Below are positions 10,995 through 23,102 of a DNA stretch of 56,383 nucleotides, one piece after another. The notes beneath the pieces are model-generated. The model had not been told where the DNA came from. It saw nothing but the letters and a program-made list of their open reading frames with translations, and made no database searches. Origin of the DNA: Lingula anatina (Eukaryota; Brachiopoda; Lingulata; Lingulida; Lingulidae); assembly GCF_001039355.2 (NCBI RefSeq), contig NW_019776097.1, forward strand, positions 1-56,383. The letters run 5' to 3'. A program made the position numbers and the translations under genes. Positions within the stretch are counted from its first letter, which is position 1, and each line of letters starts with the position of its first letter.

Positions 10995-11203
10995 ATGAAG
11001 AAGGCATATGTGGGCGACTACTGCTGTGTGCCTGGATGCACAAACTCCCGTGGGAAATGTAATCGGGAGGAGCAAGCAATAAGCTTTTACCAATTCCCCA
11101 AAGATGTCAGACGTAAACACAACTGGCTGTGCCACATACCTGTAGATAAAGATTTTGTGCCTACAACATCCACAAGGATATGTTCTGTGCATTTTGAAGG
11201 AGT
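10995..11203 (+). pseudogene. THAP zinc finger fragment, truncated by (TA)n
   Basis: An ORF from ATG 10995 encodes DYCCVPGCTNSRGKC, ISFYQFPKD, NWLCHIPVDKDF and TRICSVHF. This is the C2CH zinc-binding pattern of a THAP domain (C-x4-C ... C-x2-H), with W and the FP motif in place. THAP domains bind DNA and occur in P-element-like transposases and host regulators. The frame runs straight into a TA microsatellite after the final His-Phe, so everything after the finger is missing or in another exon. Confidence 0.7.
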
Positions 11204-11270
11204 TATATATATATATATATATATATATATAGATATATATAGATATAGATATATATAGATATAGTATATA
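11204..11270. repeat. (TA)n / (TAGA)n microsatellite
   Basis: A TA dinucleotide run with interspersed GATATA units directly follows the THAP coding fragment. Confidence 0.9.
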
Positions 11271-14151
11271 GATAGCTCTTCTATGGCTCGGCAAGTTAAC
11301 TGGTTGGGGAAAGGGGGAAAGTTGGCTTTTTCAGAGCTGAAGCAAATCAGACATCTTGTGGCAAGGAAGGGGAAAATAAGTGTTCAAATAAAATGTACTA
11401 GACATGACTATCCAAAACTGCACTTGGCTTCTTTTCTTAAAATTTATTAAATTGTCTATCTTTATTGAATCTATTTTATATTATTTTTCAGGGAAAAGTG
11501 TGTTAATGATGCTTCTTATTACTCAATTTTTTATTCTGTACACCTAAAAAAACATTTTATGTTTTATTGAAATTCACTGAGTAACAGGTACCTATTTCAA
11601 TAATTTACTAAAAAATGTTTATTGTACAAACTGTAAAATGTTTAAAACTGGAATGAAATTATTTTGTTTGAGAGTTAAATGCAATAATTTAATTTTTATT
11701 TTAACCATATATTGCATAATACATTCACTGACATTAACACTCCATGACATTTAACTAGTTTATTATTTCAAGTGAACCATGCAGTCATGTGATAAGGCAT
11801 CCCTTCAGTGTTTATGTCACAAAGTAGGGATTTCTGGGAAGTTAACATCTTTCAAATCTGTAAGCTGGGATACATTTAAATGAGCAGCTGATATATATTT
11901 GCAAAGATGCATGCTACGATGCATTCATTTGCAAGATGGGCCAGTTGAAGCATATCACAGAGCTTGTTACCAAGATTACACCAACACGGAACACCTTACA
12001 AGGCTGAAAAAGAAAAGGTCAAGAACTGATGCTGACAATTTTACATATTGCATGATGGTTGCTTCCTTGCTTTCCATTTTTTAAGCTCTATCCTTTCTTT
12101 TCTTTGTTAGCTTTTGCCTTGAAAAGGGCTCCACCAAAGTTCGTGCTGTACAACAAACTTGCATTTGCATTTATCTATTCTTTTGTTGGACTTATGTTAC
12201 TCAGCATGAGCTATGTTATTTGGCTTAATTGGAAGAAAGCACTTAAACAAAATTTTGTGTTGCACTTGCATATTTGGGCACTTTGATAATAAACTCCAAC
12301 TGTGATCCATCTAAAATTTTGTTAAAAATGATGAACCACAAGAAAACATTCCAAAAGAACACTGAAGAGGATTCAGCAGCTTTCAAAACTGACAAAACAA
12401 TACTTTACTTACTGTTTTACTTGAGGTCCAAACCAGATTATTATCAATGGCAAAGGAAATTTAAAAAAAAATCTGTTCTCAACATAACATCTTTTGACCC
12501 TGTCAAATTCGATTTTGAGACATTTTTTTGACATCGATTTTTACAGACCCTTTTGCCTATAATGTAATTAGTTTTCTATGTATTACTTATAATGAATTTT
12601 TGGAGATAAAGAAGGAAATCACAGGTAACTTCGATTGGTACTGTGAGAAAGGAATGGTGAGAAGAATGATTTTACCTGTAATTTTTTTGATGATATTTAA
12701 GAAACTCAAACAGAATTCTCAGAGTTTACCAGAGAGTTATCCCACAAAATAAAACATGGTCTTTTTTTAGTTAAATTTTGTTCACAGAAATTGCTTTTTT
12801 ATACATTTCTTTATATCTTTTTGTGAGAACAGGTGATTGGAATCTAAGAATTTTTTGTTTGCAAAACCAATGAGGCAAAAATGAAGGCGTGACAGGAAAA
12901 ATACAAGAAGGTTAGTGCCCAATTTTTAAATCAAAAGTACTAGAATAGATGACTTGACTACTTATATCTTTAAATCTTCTAATTCCATCCTTCACTTAAT
13001 TACTTCTTTTATAAACATAAGGAACTACATCATTATGCATAGTATATTGAATAGAATTGGAAAGATTTCCCAGCTACACCAAAAAGAAGGAGGCAGAAAG
13101 AAGGAGGGAGATTAAAAAGACTGATGGTGGTAGAGTCTCCCAAATAATGTTGACTCCATGTTGAAAACATTATCAATCTTATGTTTACAACACAACCTTC
13201 AACCTGCAATAATGATGATAATGAAGATGAAAATATATTATTTACTCTTTAAACTTATCTTTTTGCTGCTCTTTCTTCTTATATAGACTTATGTTAGTAC
13301 CTTTTAACACTAATACCATCACTGTGCATAAAGGCAGTATTTTTATAATGCAAAGTGGGATGCTCAAGCTATTTAATATTCAAATAAATGAGTAGCCAAC
13401 CTAAAATAAGAACCCCATTATTCAGGGAATCAAGTTACGTGCTTACAAGCACAAATCACATTTTTTAAAAAATCAAAATTAAGGAGCATGGAGGAGGTCA
13501 TTAATGTCCATGCATGGGGAGCACACAAGAGCCAGGGTTCACTTCAAAAGATACCCTGACTACGTAGAATTGAACAAAGCTGACATGAAGCAACGCCGTG
13601 AAAACCTACGTCACATTCAGGATCTCAGAGGGTATGGATGACAGCCCATAGCAGTGGAAGGAGATGGGAGATATAATAATAGCCTGTTCAGTGGAGGGAA
13701 CAAAACACCATACCAGCCAGCCACTCAGACTGTGTACACTGTAGCAGAGAATGTGACCAGCCAGCCACTCAGACTGTGTACACTGTGGCAGAGAATGTGA
13801 CCAGCCAGAAGGATGTTACTGGTGTTTACTCTGGTAATAAGCTCTGCCATACTGCTCACCTGCTCAGAAGTAGAGGGGAAGATGTCTCTTGTCCAGATCA
13901 CAGCTGGAGTGTACACAGCCAATCTACAAGAAGAAGACCAAAGCAATCACAGCCAATTACAAATCAATAAAACAGCCTAACAAAAACTAATAAACTGTAA
14001 ATGCACATTAATAGTTCTATTAAATCTGTCAAGCAATAATCATGTTATTCTATCATTCTTTATATATTATGAATATTTCATTTTATGCGTGTGACTGTAA
14101 CTTTTAATAATTAAATAACTGTCAATATTATTACTACTATCTTACTTGCAG
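11271..14151. other. low coding content, unrecognised ORFs
   Basis: No gene is supported. A short + ORF at 11899-12084 contains EAYHRACYQDYTN. A Cys/His/Tyr pattern of this type recurs in uncharacterised transposon-associated proteins, but it is too short to assign. ORFs at 12059-12752 are Phe/Lys-rich and likely spurious. Around 13560-13640 a frame reads YPDYVELNKADMKQRREN, unidentified. Confidence 0.35.
13713..13808. repeat. 44-bp tandem repeat, two copies
   Basis: The units at 13713-13756 and 13757-13800 differ at one base (GTAGCAG versus GTGGCAG) and are followed by the first eight bases of a third unit. Confidence 0.9.
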
Positions 14152-15339
14152 TGACAAACAACCTAACTGATGCTGATGATGAAGCAGATGGGTTTGGTAC
14201 AATTGACTTTCGCTGGTTGGTGAGAAGTCAAGGTGAGTATTTTTTTATAATGTGCACTGCATGTTATAATAATAATAATTATAATTTTTTTTAATTATAA
14301 TAATTATTATTATTATAGCATTGGGGACAAGCTTAACCACTGATGTGACGATGTTAAAAGTCTTTGGGACACATGGTACTTTACCAAAGCTCTGAAAAAA
14401 CAAATAGAAAAAGCACCATTTTCTGGTCAAGTGTTTCCAGGAAAAACAAAATACACTAGAGACAAAATGCAAAAATGCTTTGCTCAGTGCATAGCAATGG
14501 GCTGCTATTCTGAATTTGATGCTTGCTTTAGAGCAAATAAAGGGAACATAAAGTTGACTAAAAGAGCACTGAGTTACATCATTAACAACATATAGTTAGT
14601 TGTTACAATGGTGATTGTCAAAATTGTTTAAGGTACTCATAAAAATGTTAAGGAGGCTCAGAAACTATTTTCCCTGTTTTTCATCTTTCTCCAGGAGGCT
14701 CAGAAGATTTTTTCAAGGCACATGGAACTTACAAGATCCACTACAGCACCCAACCTACATCCAATGCCAACCCTGACATCCTAGAACAAGTCTGGGCTCT
14801 GCTCCTGACTATGAAAGCAAAGAAGAAGGAAGTCACCTCAACCAAGGTGAAATGCCAAACAGTAGCTATAATAAAATGCCTGAAGTAAACCTGCACTGAA
14901 AATATTTATTACTAATTTTTCAACATTATTTTATTTGTTAGCAAAATAAATGCCTTGTGTTAATTCCTGTGTTTTTCAGAAGTCCCAGATAAAATACAGG
15001 AACAACCAAGAAAGGCATTAAAGAAGACTAGTAAGATTTTTTAAAAATATTACTTCAATAATCATCAGAGAAGCACACAAATTTGTGTACACATAATATA
15101 TGCGTTCTATAAGCAAAAGGTGTAACAGCTGATATTTTTCTATTTTATGTTGTATATAATATTTTTCAGAGGACTCCAGAATGGACATGGTGATAAATGT
15201 GGCAAATCAGAAACTTTCATGTTTAAAGAGACGGGTGGAGATTGAAGAGGAAAAACTGAAATTGAAGAAAGAAGTTTTTGAATTCAGAAAGGGAAAATGG
15301 GAGACAAAGTTGCCCAAATCAATTTACAGTCAATTTTAA
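14152..15339 (+). other. unrecognised set of exon-like ORFs
   Basis: Candidate exons with consensus splice sites are as follows. 14152-14232 encodes ADDEADGFGTIDFRWLVRSQ, with a GTGAGT donor. 14319-14395 joins it in phase (GTSLTTDVTMLK) and ends at TGA. 14696-14849 is open in one frame (EDFFKAHGTYKIHY, DILEQVWALLLTMK). 14981-15029 and 15170-15339 join in phase to give a Lys/Glu-rich coiled-coil tail (RRVEIEEEKLKLKKEVFEF) ending at TAA. Such coiled-coil tails are common in Myb/SANT-like transposon accessory proteins, but no DNA-binding motif was seen. The pieces do not all connect in one frame, so this may be a pseudogene or more than one transcript. Confidence 0.3.
14264..14317. repeat. AT-rich inverted repeat filling a short intron
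   Basis: An ATAATAATAATTATAATT-type arm is mirrored across a T-run by its complement, giving a long near-perfect hairpin. It fills most of the candidate 86-bp intron 14233-14318. Confidence 0.75.
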
Positions 15340-16255
15340 TCAAATGCCAATAAATAGTTATTTACATGAACATGGTTCCTAGTTGTTTCAGTCAATAACT
15401 TGCATAATGAAGGATTTCAAAATCAAATAAAATATCCTGTGACCATTTTACTCAGGCAATGAGACCATAAAACCAAATATTTGTGCTCAAGAAACAATGA
15501 AAATTACAGACTTAATAACATCTGTCCAAAGCTGAGGCATTATGGAGTCATGAACATACGGATCAGAGATATGGGGTTATACTACTCTAACAGACAGGTC
15601 TCCATTGGGGAAAACTAAACCTCAGTTTTTGTAAACAACTTTATCCTCAAACCACGCAGTAAAATGAGAGAACGAAACTATTCCTGCTCACACAAAGATT
15701 TAAGTACAATTAATAAAATTTTGGCTTAAAATGTTACGCTTAGATGATAAGAACCTACTTAAACAAGCATGCCTAGATGAATTACACTATCAACAAAAAA
15801 CTTGTCAAATCTTAAAGATGTTAACCTCTCACGGAGTAAAGTTATCATGAAACTCCTATTTGAAACTCCACTTTGACCTCAGAACAACTGATGAAAAGTT
15901 CACTATCATTATGAAATCCCAAGAAGAAGAAACCCTAATTGCATTGGCTAAGTTTCTCTCCTTTGCTTTTACTAGAAGGGATCTAGAAGACAGTGCTGCA
16001 CCTATCGGCAATTGAGTAGTAACTTGAGTTAAACAATTGTCTTTAGTAAGTTAGAAGTCATACACATTGTAATTGGTTAATAGTATACTCATTTAAAAAA
16101 CATTTATATTGTCATTTTTAACCACCCAGGTGGATGCATACGTTACAATGAATAAACTATGAAACTTCTACAGATCCTATCACTGCTATATTACACCATA
16201 CACAATTCATACTCTCAGACTGTACAACCTTTGAACCATGAAACCTCAAGCTAGT

Positions 16256-16393
16256 GAACCTTCTGACTATTGAACCTTTTGAACCACTGGATCTTGGCAT
16301 CATCAAACTATCAGACCAATGAACCTTCTGACTATTGAACCTTTTGATCTTGGCATCATCAAACTATCAGACCAATGAACCTTCTGACTGCTG
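16256..16393. repeat. tandem duplication, 65 and 56 bp units
   Basis: GAACCTTCTGACTATTGAAC starts each unit (16256 and 16321). The second lacks nine bases, and a partial third starts at 16377. Confidence 0.85.
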
Positions 16394-16823
16394 TCAATGA
16401 ACTTCTAATAATTTCATAAATAATTTCATAAATTCACAAAATGATAATATTTAGTAATTAAAATAAATATCAGAATCAGAAACAGACAAAAATAGACAAA
16501 AATACAGAAAAATATCTAAATTGCTACTTCATTTTGATATACTCAGGACATACATTAGCATCATATCCATACTGCTTAAGATAAAATAATATCATAAAAT
16601 AATCCAATCATGCTGATTTTCTAGAAGAATTAAAATTAAAAAAAAAAACAGTTTATCAGTTTTAGGGTAAACAACAGAAGTGTTACAAAGTGCTGACCAT
16701 GGCAATGACACTGGACAGACACAGTGATCAGAATATAGACAGACTGAGTGTCTGTATATAATAAATAGGTGATAAAAATTACATTTGCAACTTAATGACC
16801 TCACAATAACAGAGCTCATTTAT

Positions 16824-17129
16824 AATATCATATCTGACCTGAAATATATATTCACATTTAAACATTTTCACTGAAGTCTTGTTCTCTTCAGTGATGGCTT
16901 ATTGTCTACCACAATCTCACTGTATATATGCTACCTCTACTAGTACTGTAACAGTTTCCATGCATATGGGGAAAATTATTATAACACATCACAACTGAGC
17001 TGAAATATCTATACACTTTTAAACATGTCCATTGTGTCTATTTGTCTTCAGTGACAGAGTATTGTCCAACACAATCTCCTTGATTTATATACCCTGCCTC
17101 TATAGTTTCCATGCATATGGGGGAAATTG
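16824..17129. repeat. diverged tandem duplication of about 153 bp
   Basis: Both halves contain, in order, TGAAATAT, TTTAAACAT, a CTTCAGTGA motif, ATTGTC-ACACAATCTC, and end in GTTTCCATGCATATGGGG. They differ at many sites, so the duplication is old. Confidence 0.75.
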
Positions 17130-18337
17130 ATTCTTTGTGTTACCTGGAACCCACATTTGTTGTGTAATTGTATTGTTTCATATAACTGGCTCCCCAGGAT
17201 CTGCTGTGTTTGGAAGTCTTGTTCTGGGTGGTTCTGGCAGCACTTTCTCTCACTCAGTATAAAATTGACCTCTTGGTCTGCCAGCAGCTCTTTACACAAA
17301 TCCAGAAATGTATTTGCTAAAAACATATATGAAATGAGTATAACTGTTTGCAATGCAATTGAATCATCTCTGTAATATAGTGCAAACTATTATTAGGAAC
17401 CATCTGATGATACATTATTCATATACAGGATGCTTTTGTAAGATGCACAATTTCATTTTTGTATCACCATGCTTGATATGCAACTGTAAAAATCTGGGAT
17501 AATTATATCAATTGGCTTTGGCTACTTAAAAGACATTTTCTGAGGAGTAATTTGAGAGGAGTCACAAAGGAAATTACTAATAAAAAATTTAATTCAAGAC
17601 AGAATTACTTTAACTAAAAAGGAAACAAAAATATCATAATTGGTTTCTTTCTCTACAGTGGAAGATTAGGAGACCAATTACATATTGTTACATGACGTGT
17701 AAAACAATATCCACCATTAGTTTAGTGTAGCACCTGCAAGCAGTCCATTTACTGTCATGACAATGGGTCATCCAAGGGAAGAAATGACCACTGCTCCACT
17801 TTGGATTCAATGAATTTCGTCCCAAACTGACCACATCAAGCAGGCCACTACAGAGACACTTCACCATGTACAACAACTGTCCAACCATGTGTATGAGCTA
17901 AAAAAAAAAGATAAACATTCATTATGCTTATGATAACTCATAATTTTCCAAGTCACATAAGTCATGAAATCCAAAAAACCTGTGATAATTGGTGTCAAAA
18001 CAAAACCAACCGTTCATTTTGTGTACAACCTGCAAAAAGTCCAGTTCCCTGTTTACCATGGCTGTCCTGTCTCTGGCACTTCACAACCCATTCATCCTGA
18101 AACTTGCTGTCTTGCACAGTTGCATGAGATGAAGGAATATTCCTGCAGCTGTTATTTCCTATTTCATATTAATAATACATCCCCCCCATGTCCAGCCAGG
18201 TAAAGTCAGTTCACCTAGAAGACACCATGCTCTATGGAGACTGGAGCTGGAAAAAGAGACAAAAGATAATATTAATGAAGTGACATATATTATCTTAATA
18301 AAAAGAACATTGACAGTTAAGAGCCAGCAGAATATTA

Positions 18338-18714
18338 GGGACCATTCCTAGACTAACTCAGGGGCGGATTTAGGCCATCCTCCTGGATCTTCCGGAAGAT
18401 TTTTAAGTTTACATTGGCGAGAAACTAATCTTTTCTACTGGAAGACGGTCTAACATGGAGGATGGATCAATAAAGATAATTCGGAGGCCTGTCAGAAAAT
18501 TACCTGTAACTGTTGATCAATGTATTTCTGAGGGGATTCTTGCTAAATTGCAATCAACTTGAGCAGCTTAGATGTCTGTCACACCTACTGAAGCTGCTAA
18601 AGGGCAATTAATTATCAGTAGGCACGCCAGACATCTAAGCTGCTAAGCTAAAAGCAATTCAGCAAGAAATCCCTCAGAAATAAATTGATTAACATTTGGT
18701 CTGGGAATGGTCCC
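18338..18714. mobile_element. PIF/Harbinger-like foldback MITE
   Basis: The element starts GGGACCATTCC and ends with the complement GGAATGGTCCC, flanked on both sides by TTA (18335-18337 and 18715-18717), the 3-bp target duplication typical of PIF/Harbinger. Long inverted arms continue inward: TATTTCTGAGGGG and GCAGCTTAGATGTCTG pair with the right arm at about 18630-18690. Without the nested insertion it is about 229 bp. A related core is present at 44360-44485. Non-coding, so moved by a transposase supplied elsewhere. Confidence 0.75.
18359..18506. mobile_element. MITE nested inside the Harbinger-like element
   Basis: It starts CAGGGGCGGATTTAGGCC and ends ACCTG. TAACT is duplicated on both sides (18354-18358 and 18507-18511). 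Removing the insert restores the symmetry of the outer foldback. It is homologous, in opposite orientation, to 38230-38395 (shared GATGGATCAAYAAAGATAAT and AAGTTTACATTG). The terminal CAGGGGCGGA resembles hAT-type MITE ends, but the visible duplication is 5 bp and not 8, so the superfamily is uncertain. Confidence 0.75.
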
Positions 18715-18992
18715 TTAAATGGTCACATGCCTCGATCCCCACACGACTGTATGGTCGAATTGAGTCGAGATTTGATTAATGTGCCCATGCCTGAACGACA
18801 CCAGTGGAGGCGTGTGAGAGGTGGAGTGACCATTACAGGATTAAGCACTCTTCTTTTCATGTAGGTCTGCCATATTAAGGCCGTGGACCAGTTAGCACTC
18901 GGATCTTCTCATTGCTTTGTAGTGTTTTTGTCACTGCCAAGAGCATCCTGGGATGTCTGCTGCGCATTTGGGGACTGCGCAGGGGCGCTCAC

Positions 18993-19132
18993 ATATAAAG
19001 TAATACCAGCCCATGTGACGCCCTAGATCCCGGTAGATCTTCACCAGTGAAGAAGTACAAAGCTCCTCCAAGTTGACGTACTCTCACAGCATAGTGCCAC
19101 ACATTAACAGAAGGACCAGGCAATACTCTCAG
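18993..19132 (+). promoter_or_regulatory. promoter-like segment with TATA box and first-exon donor
   Basis: ATATAAAG at 18993-19000 lies in a locally GC-rich stretch (about 18950-19060), unusual for this window. About 130 bases downstream, CTCTCA is followed by GTAAGT (intron from 19132), a strong donor. This could be the start and 5' non-coding exon of a + strand transcript, possibly the GPCR at 25 kb, or an LTR promoter. No start codon links it to a known protein. Confidence 0.25.
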
Positions 19133-22100
19133 TAAGTACCAGAAGTGTTTGTTTCTGCTATTGAATTAGAGTAAAACACTTTAGCTTCTTGATTATATAT
19201 AACTCTGCTAGTACTTTTTTATGTTTTACCTCAGATGTTTCAAGGACCGAACTCGGAGCTACTGAATAACACTTATAACACTGGGATCACCGGATCCCTA
19301 CGTCTATTCTCTACCTCTTGTATCTGCAGGTCCTTTTCTCTCTCTCTCTCAAAAGCCCCGCCCAACTGTCGCTTTCAATCCCAAGACTTCCGGTACCAGA
19401 TCACTGCAACAAAGTACTCACCCTTTTGTCATCAAGAATGTCTTTGCATACATTTAAAGGGATGCTGGAATCGTGAAATGTCATACTGCTTTAGATAAAA
19501 CTTTAATGGTAACTCATAGATATATCTTATCCTTGGAATAACGTTATTTCACTAACGTGCAAAATTTTCCCGCTCCGCCCGACTAAGTAGGTCAAAGAAA
19601 ACTCGCAGTGAATACTGGGTCACATCTCGGCACATCCGGTCACATGAAGCGCCACAGTTTTACTCTGCGTCCAAGTTATTATATCTTTTGATTTTTCGTT
19701 TAGATATGATATTATTGATTATTGATTGAGAATAAATTACTACAAAAAAGGTAATAATAAATTTTTTATTGTTATTATTATATATTTTCTTTTTGCTTCA
19801 ACTTTTGCTGGATCTCAGCACTGCTAACACAACGCCCAATTTGAGCAAATAGAGCATTTAAGGACCTTCGCATTTAGAGTGATTACCATTAAAAGTAAAA
19901 TAAACGTAGCCTACTTGAAAATATTCTAAAGTCAATTTTTTCCCCAAATATCCTGCAAATCTACTAGTAGGCCTACTTGTAGGCCTACTTTACTTTTATA
20001 GACTGCGCTATCTAGAGACCATGCTTAGGCTATATTAGATGCGCGTTAAATTTTTCTAAAATGTTCCAAATTTTTTTCCCAATTTCAAGTATATTTCCTC
20101 AATGCCTGGTAACGAAGGTGTTGCAATTGACTTCCTAACAGAGTGCAGCTTTGTCGTGTTACGTGTAAAATATTTGATTGTGCCCTGTCAACATAGGCCT
20201 ATCGTCTAGCTAATCATGAGAGCCCGCTGGGAAGGGGGGGGGGGAGTGATCACATTTCACGGCCGCGGAAAATATCATCAAATCACAAATTACAAATTAC
20301 ATAAATTGCATTAGAATTTTATTCATATCTCATTGAAAATGCGAGTCCGACGAGCTGAATATAACTATCATCGAGTATAATGACTTCGTTCCACTATAAG
20401 GACGAGGGATAGAAACCCGCAATTCACGATTCACAGGAATGGGGTGCTTCACATCTCGGGGAATGATAAGTGGCTGTTACGGGTAATGAAAATACCCAAC
20501 GGGGCCTTCAGTCCTTGTCTTAACTAAAATGAGGATTTAATCAATGTCTATAATATTTCAAAACATTATTTAAAGCAACTAAAATTAATGATCTGGAGAA
20601 AAAATACGTCACGAAGGATTTTCAGCTTTTAAAAGTAGCTGCAAGTTATTTGTTGCGTTATTTAAGATAAACATTCTAGACATTTTCTGAGACGTTAAAT
20701 ATTAAACTTGCTTCCAAACAAGTAGGCCTACCTTATTTTTCTAATTTATTGAAAATAAACTTATAGGCAAATGTGAGATGGAGTTGCGAGTGACAGTAGA
20801 GAAGGTCTAAAAATGAGTCTGCATTTCGTGTTTTGAATATGATTAGCACAGTGCTGAGCTAACTTATGCAACAATTTTCTTGTGCATTTAAAGACTCACT
20901 AAAGGAAGAGCGAGAGACAAAATGTAGTTATTATTCATCTACACAACGTACCTCCGACCGTGTTGGGAGTTCAACCCCCCTGAGGACTCAGATGATAGCT
21001 GTCGTCAATACTGCTTTTAAATAGCGTAACAAACGCGATCGTTCTTTGTTCTCATATCATAAACAGGAATCTTTCTTTAAAAAATTATTAAAGACATCCT
21101 AACATTTTATACATATCTGTGAATATTTAGTGAAAACTCCATCTGTGACTTTCTCTCTCTCTCTCTCTCGTTGTCTCTGGCCGAATTCACAACCAGTTGA
21201 TCCTCGGACCAGAATTTATGATAATTTACTGTTATGACTGATAAATGAAACTACATATTTTTCATTTGACCGCATCTTCCGTATCTTTAGGGGAAAAATA
21301 TATTGAAAACGCATCTGTAAAGATTAACTCTGAAGAGATGAAAAAAAATGCCCGAGCTTTTGGCTTGTGAACCTTCTTCAGGTACCAAAACAAGAATAAA
21401 CAAGCAAACTACTGGTGTAAGTGACGTATGATGCATGGAAAAGGGACGAAGTTAGAAGTGCGTGATAAAGGTTAACGTCTTGAAGATTACGTAATAATAA
21501 AACAATACTAATATTCGTTGAGATAGGCCTACTCATTGTCTCTATAAAGTCTTTTTTTGAAGTGTCTAATATTTTTATGAACTTCTCGACAATCCGTCTT
21601 TGTCTTGTGTCGCGTATGTGTCCTTTTAAAATGGTGACTGTTTGTACTGTGGTGGTTCTTGATGCGAGTTTTAAGGGCGTAAGACAGCTTTTTTTCTATC
21701 GTTTTCACTTTTAATTACTATAAGTTCTATTACTGTACATAGCTACCAATTATCTGCGCTTTAAGCTTGTACTTTTTATTACAGATACAAGCAAGGCAAG
21801 CAAAAAGTCTCTGGCAGTGAATTGTGAACTGTTGCTGCTACCACTCCTACATAAAGTAGATATTGCAAACATACATCGGCACATGAATCAATAAGATATC
21901 AGACAACTTTCATGGAACATAAACTGAAATTAAAGCTGGATATTCTTTTATCTATTATCATTTCGCATTTACGTTAAATCTCGGCACGTAGGCCTACATC
22001 TTCATCACCATCATACTTCCGTCGCAGTCCGAAGCGACGAAGTTCAAACAGTGCACATCAAAACCATAAATCAGGAGTCCTTACGTAGGAAACCACGCGC

Positions 22101-22454
22101 TAGAGGTTTAATTAAGGCATTCTTGTTGGCGGTATTGTCACTAATTTATAGAATCATGAACAAATCTGGATGACTCTATCTAGAACAAAGTAATTATTGC
22201 CTAAAAATAAAAAAATACTTTTCAGAATAATACAAGAAAAATTAATGAAAAGAACAAAGGCAAAATAATTTTAAATTAAAAATGGAACCTGAACAACAAA
22301 TACAGCTTCAAGCAAATGGAAATGAAAATAGAATATACACACCCTTGACTTACGAGTTAAGCTACAATTCATTTTTAAAAATAATGTCGGTACCTTGTCA
22401 ATGTATGGCAGGACTATGTGAAAACGACATACACCCTCCCTTACACATACACTA

Positions 22455-22462
22455 AACACACA

Positions 22463-22507
<45 letters not shown>
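22455..22507. repeat. (CA)n microsatellite
   Basis: A CA dinucleotide run with two CG interruptions near its edges. Confidence 0.9.
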
Positions 22508-22508
<1 letters not shown>

Positions 22509-23102
22509 GGCTCATCGTCGAAGAGGGGGAGAACCAAATCCAATCATCGAAGTTGTACATCGGTTCACTATTTGTCCTAAGTAAATTATCATAAAATAAA
22601 CGAATCAGATCAAAATTACAATAAAGCGCGGAATGTGCAGACCAGCATAATCAACACCTGTGGGTTTGGATACAAAACTGCTCTTCCCCGTTGCCAACGC
22701 TCTCAATTCAGGTCTATCTTTTAAAATAAAATGTTTTATTGTATATTAAAAAAACATGTATAAAACAACATACTTCGGTCGATAATCTAGCAGTGTGTAA
22801 TACTGTGCATGAACCCAAATATGTTGTAGATGTAGCATTATCAAAATAGAAATACCATATCATGAAAAGTCACATTAGAATTCTCCCCCATCCCCTCCCA
22901 CCAATACGCCCCTTTTCTATTTTCTAATAATACCATACAAACTCAGCGTGTGTAGGAGTGTGAAAACTAAAGTAGATCAAAAGCCATGTAAGGATTCATA
23001 GGGGAGATAGGTAATCTCCTTTTGCTCTTTTTTTAACCTGTCAATTTTGAGAAGAAATACAGTGAATCGGTGTCTCTCATTGCACTTAGTCANTCTGTAT
23101 AG

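Larger units (their letters stand above)
15340..18337. other. non-coding with diverged tandem duplications
   Basis: No gene recognised. It contains the duplications at 16256-16393 and 16824-17129. Short ORFs on both strands at 17048-17375 and 17688-17888 have no family resemblance. Confidence 0.5.
18716..23099. other. mostly non-coding
   Basis: No gene recognised. It has a promoter-like segment near 19000, a G-run near 20235, a (CT)n run near 21152-21168 and a (CA)n run near 22480. The ORF at 19235-19498 is Ser-rich with no family resemblance. Confidence 0.5.

Noticed and set aside
13713-13808. Possible CRISPR-like direct repeats
   Set aside because: Two adjacent units without spacers in a eukaryotic context; a plain tandem duplication.
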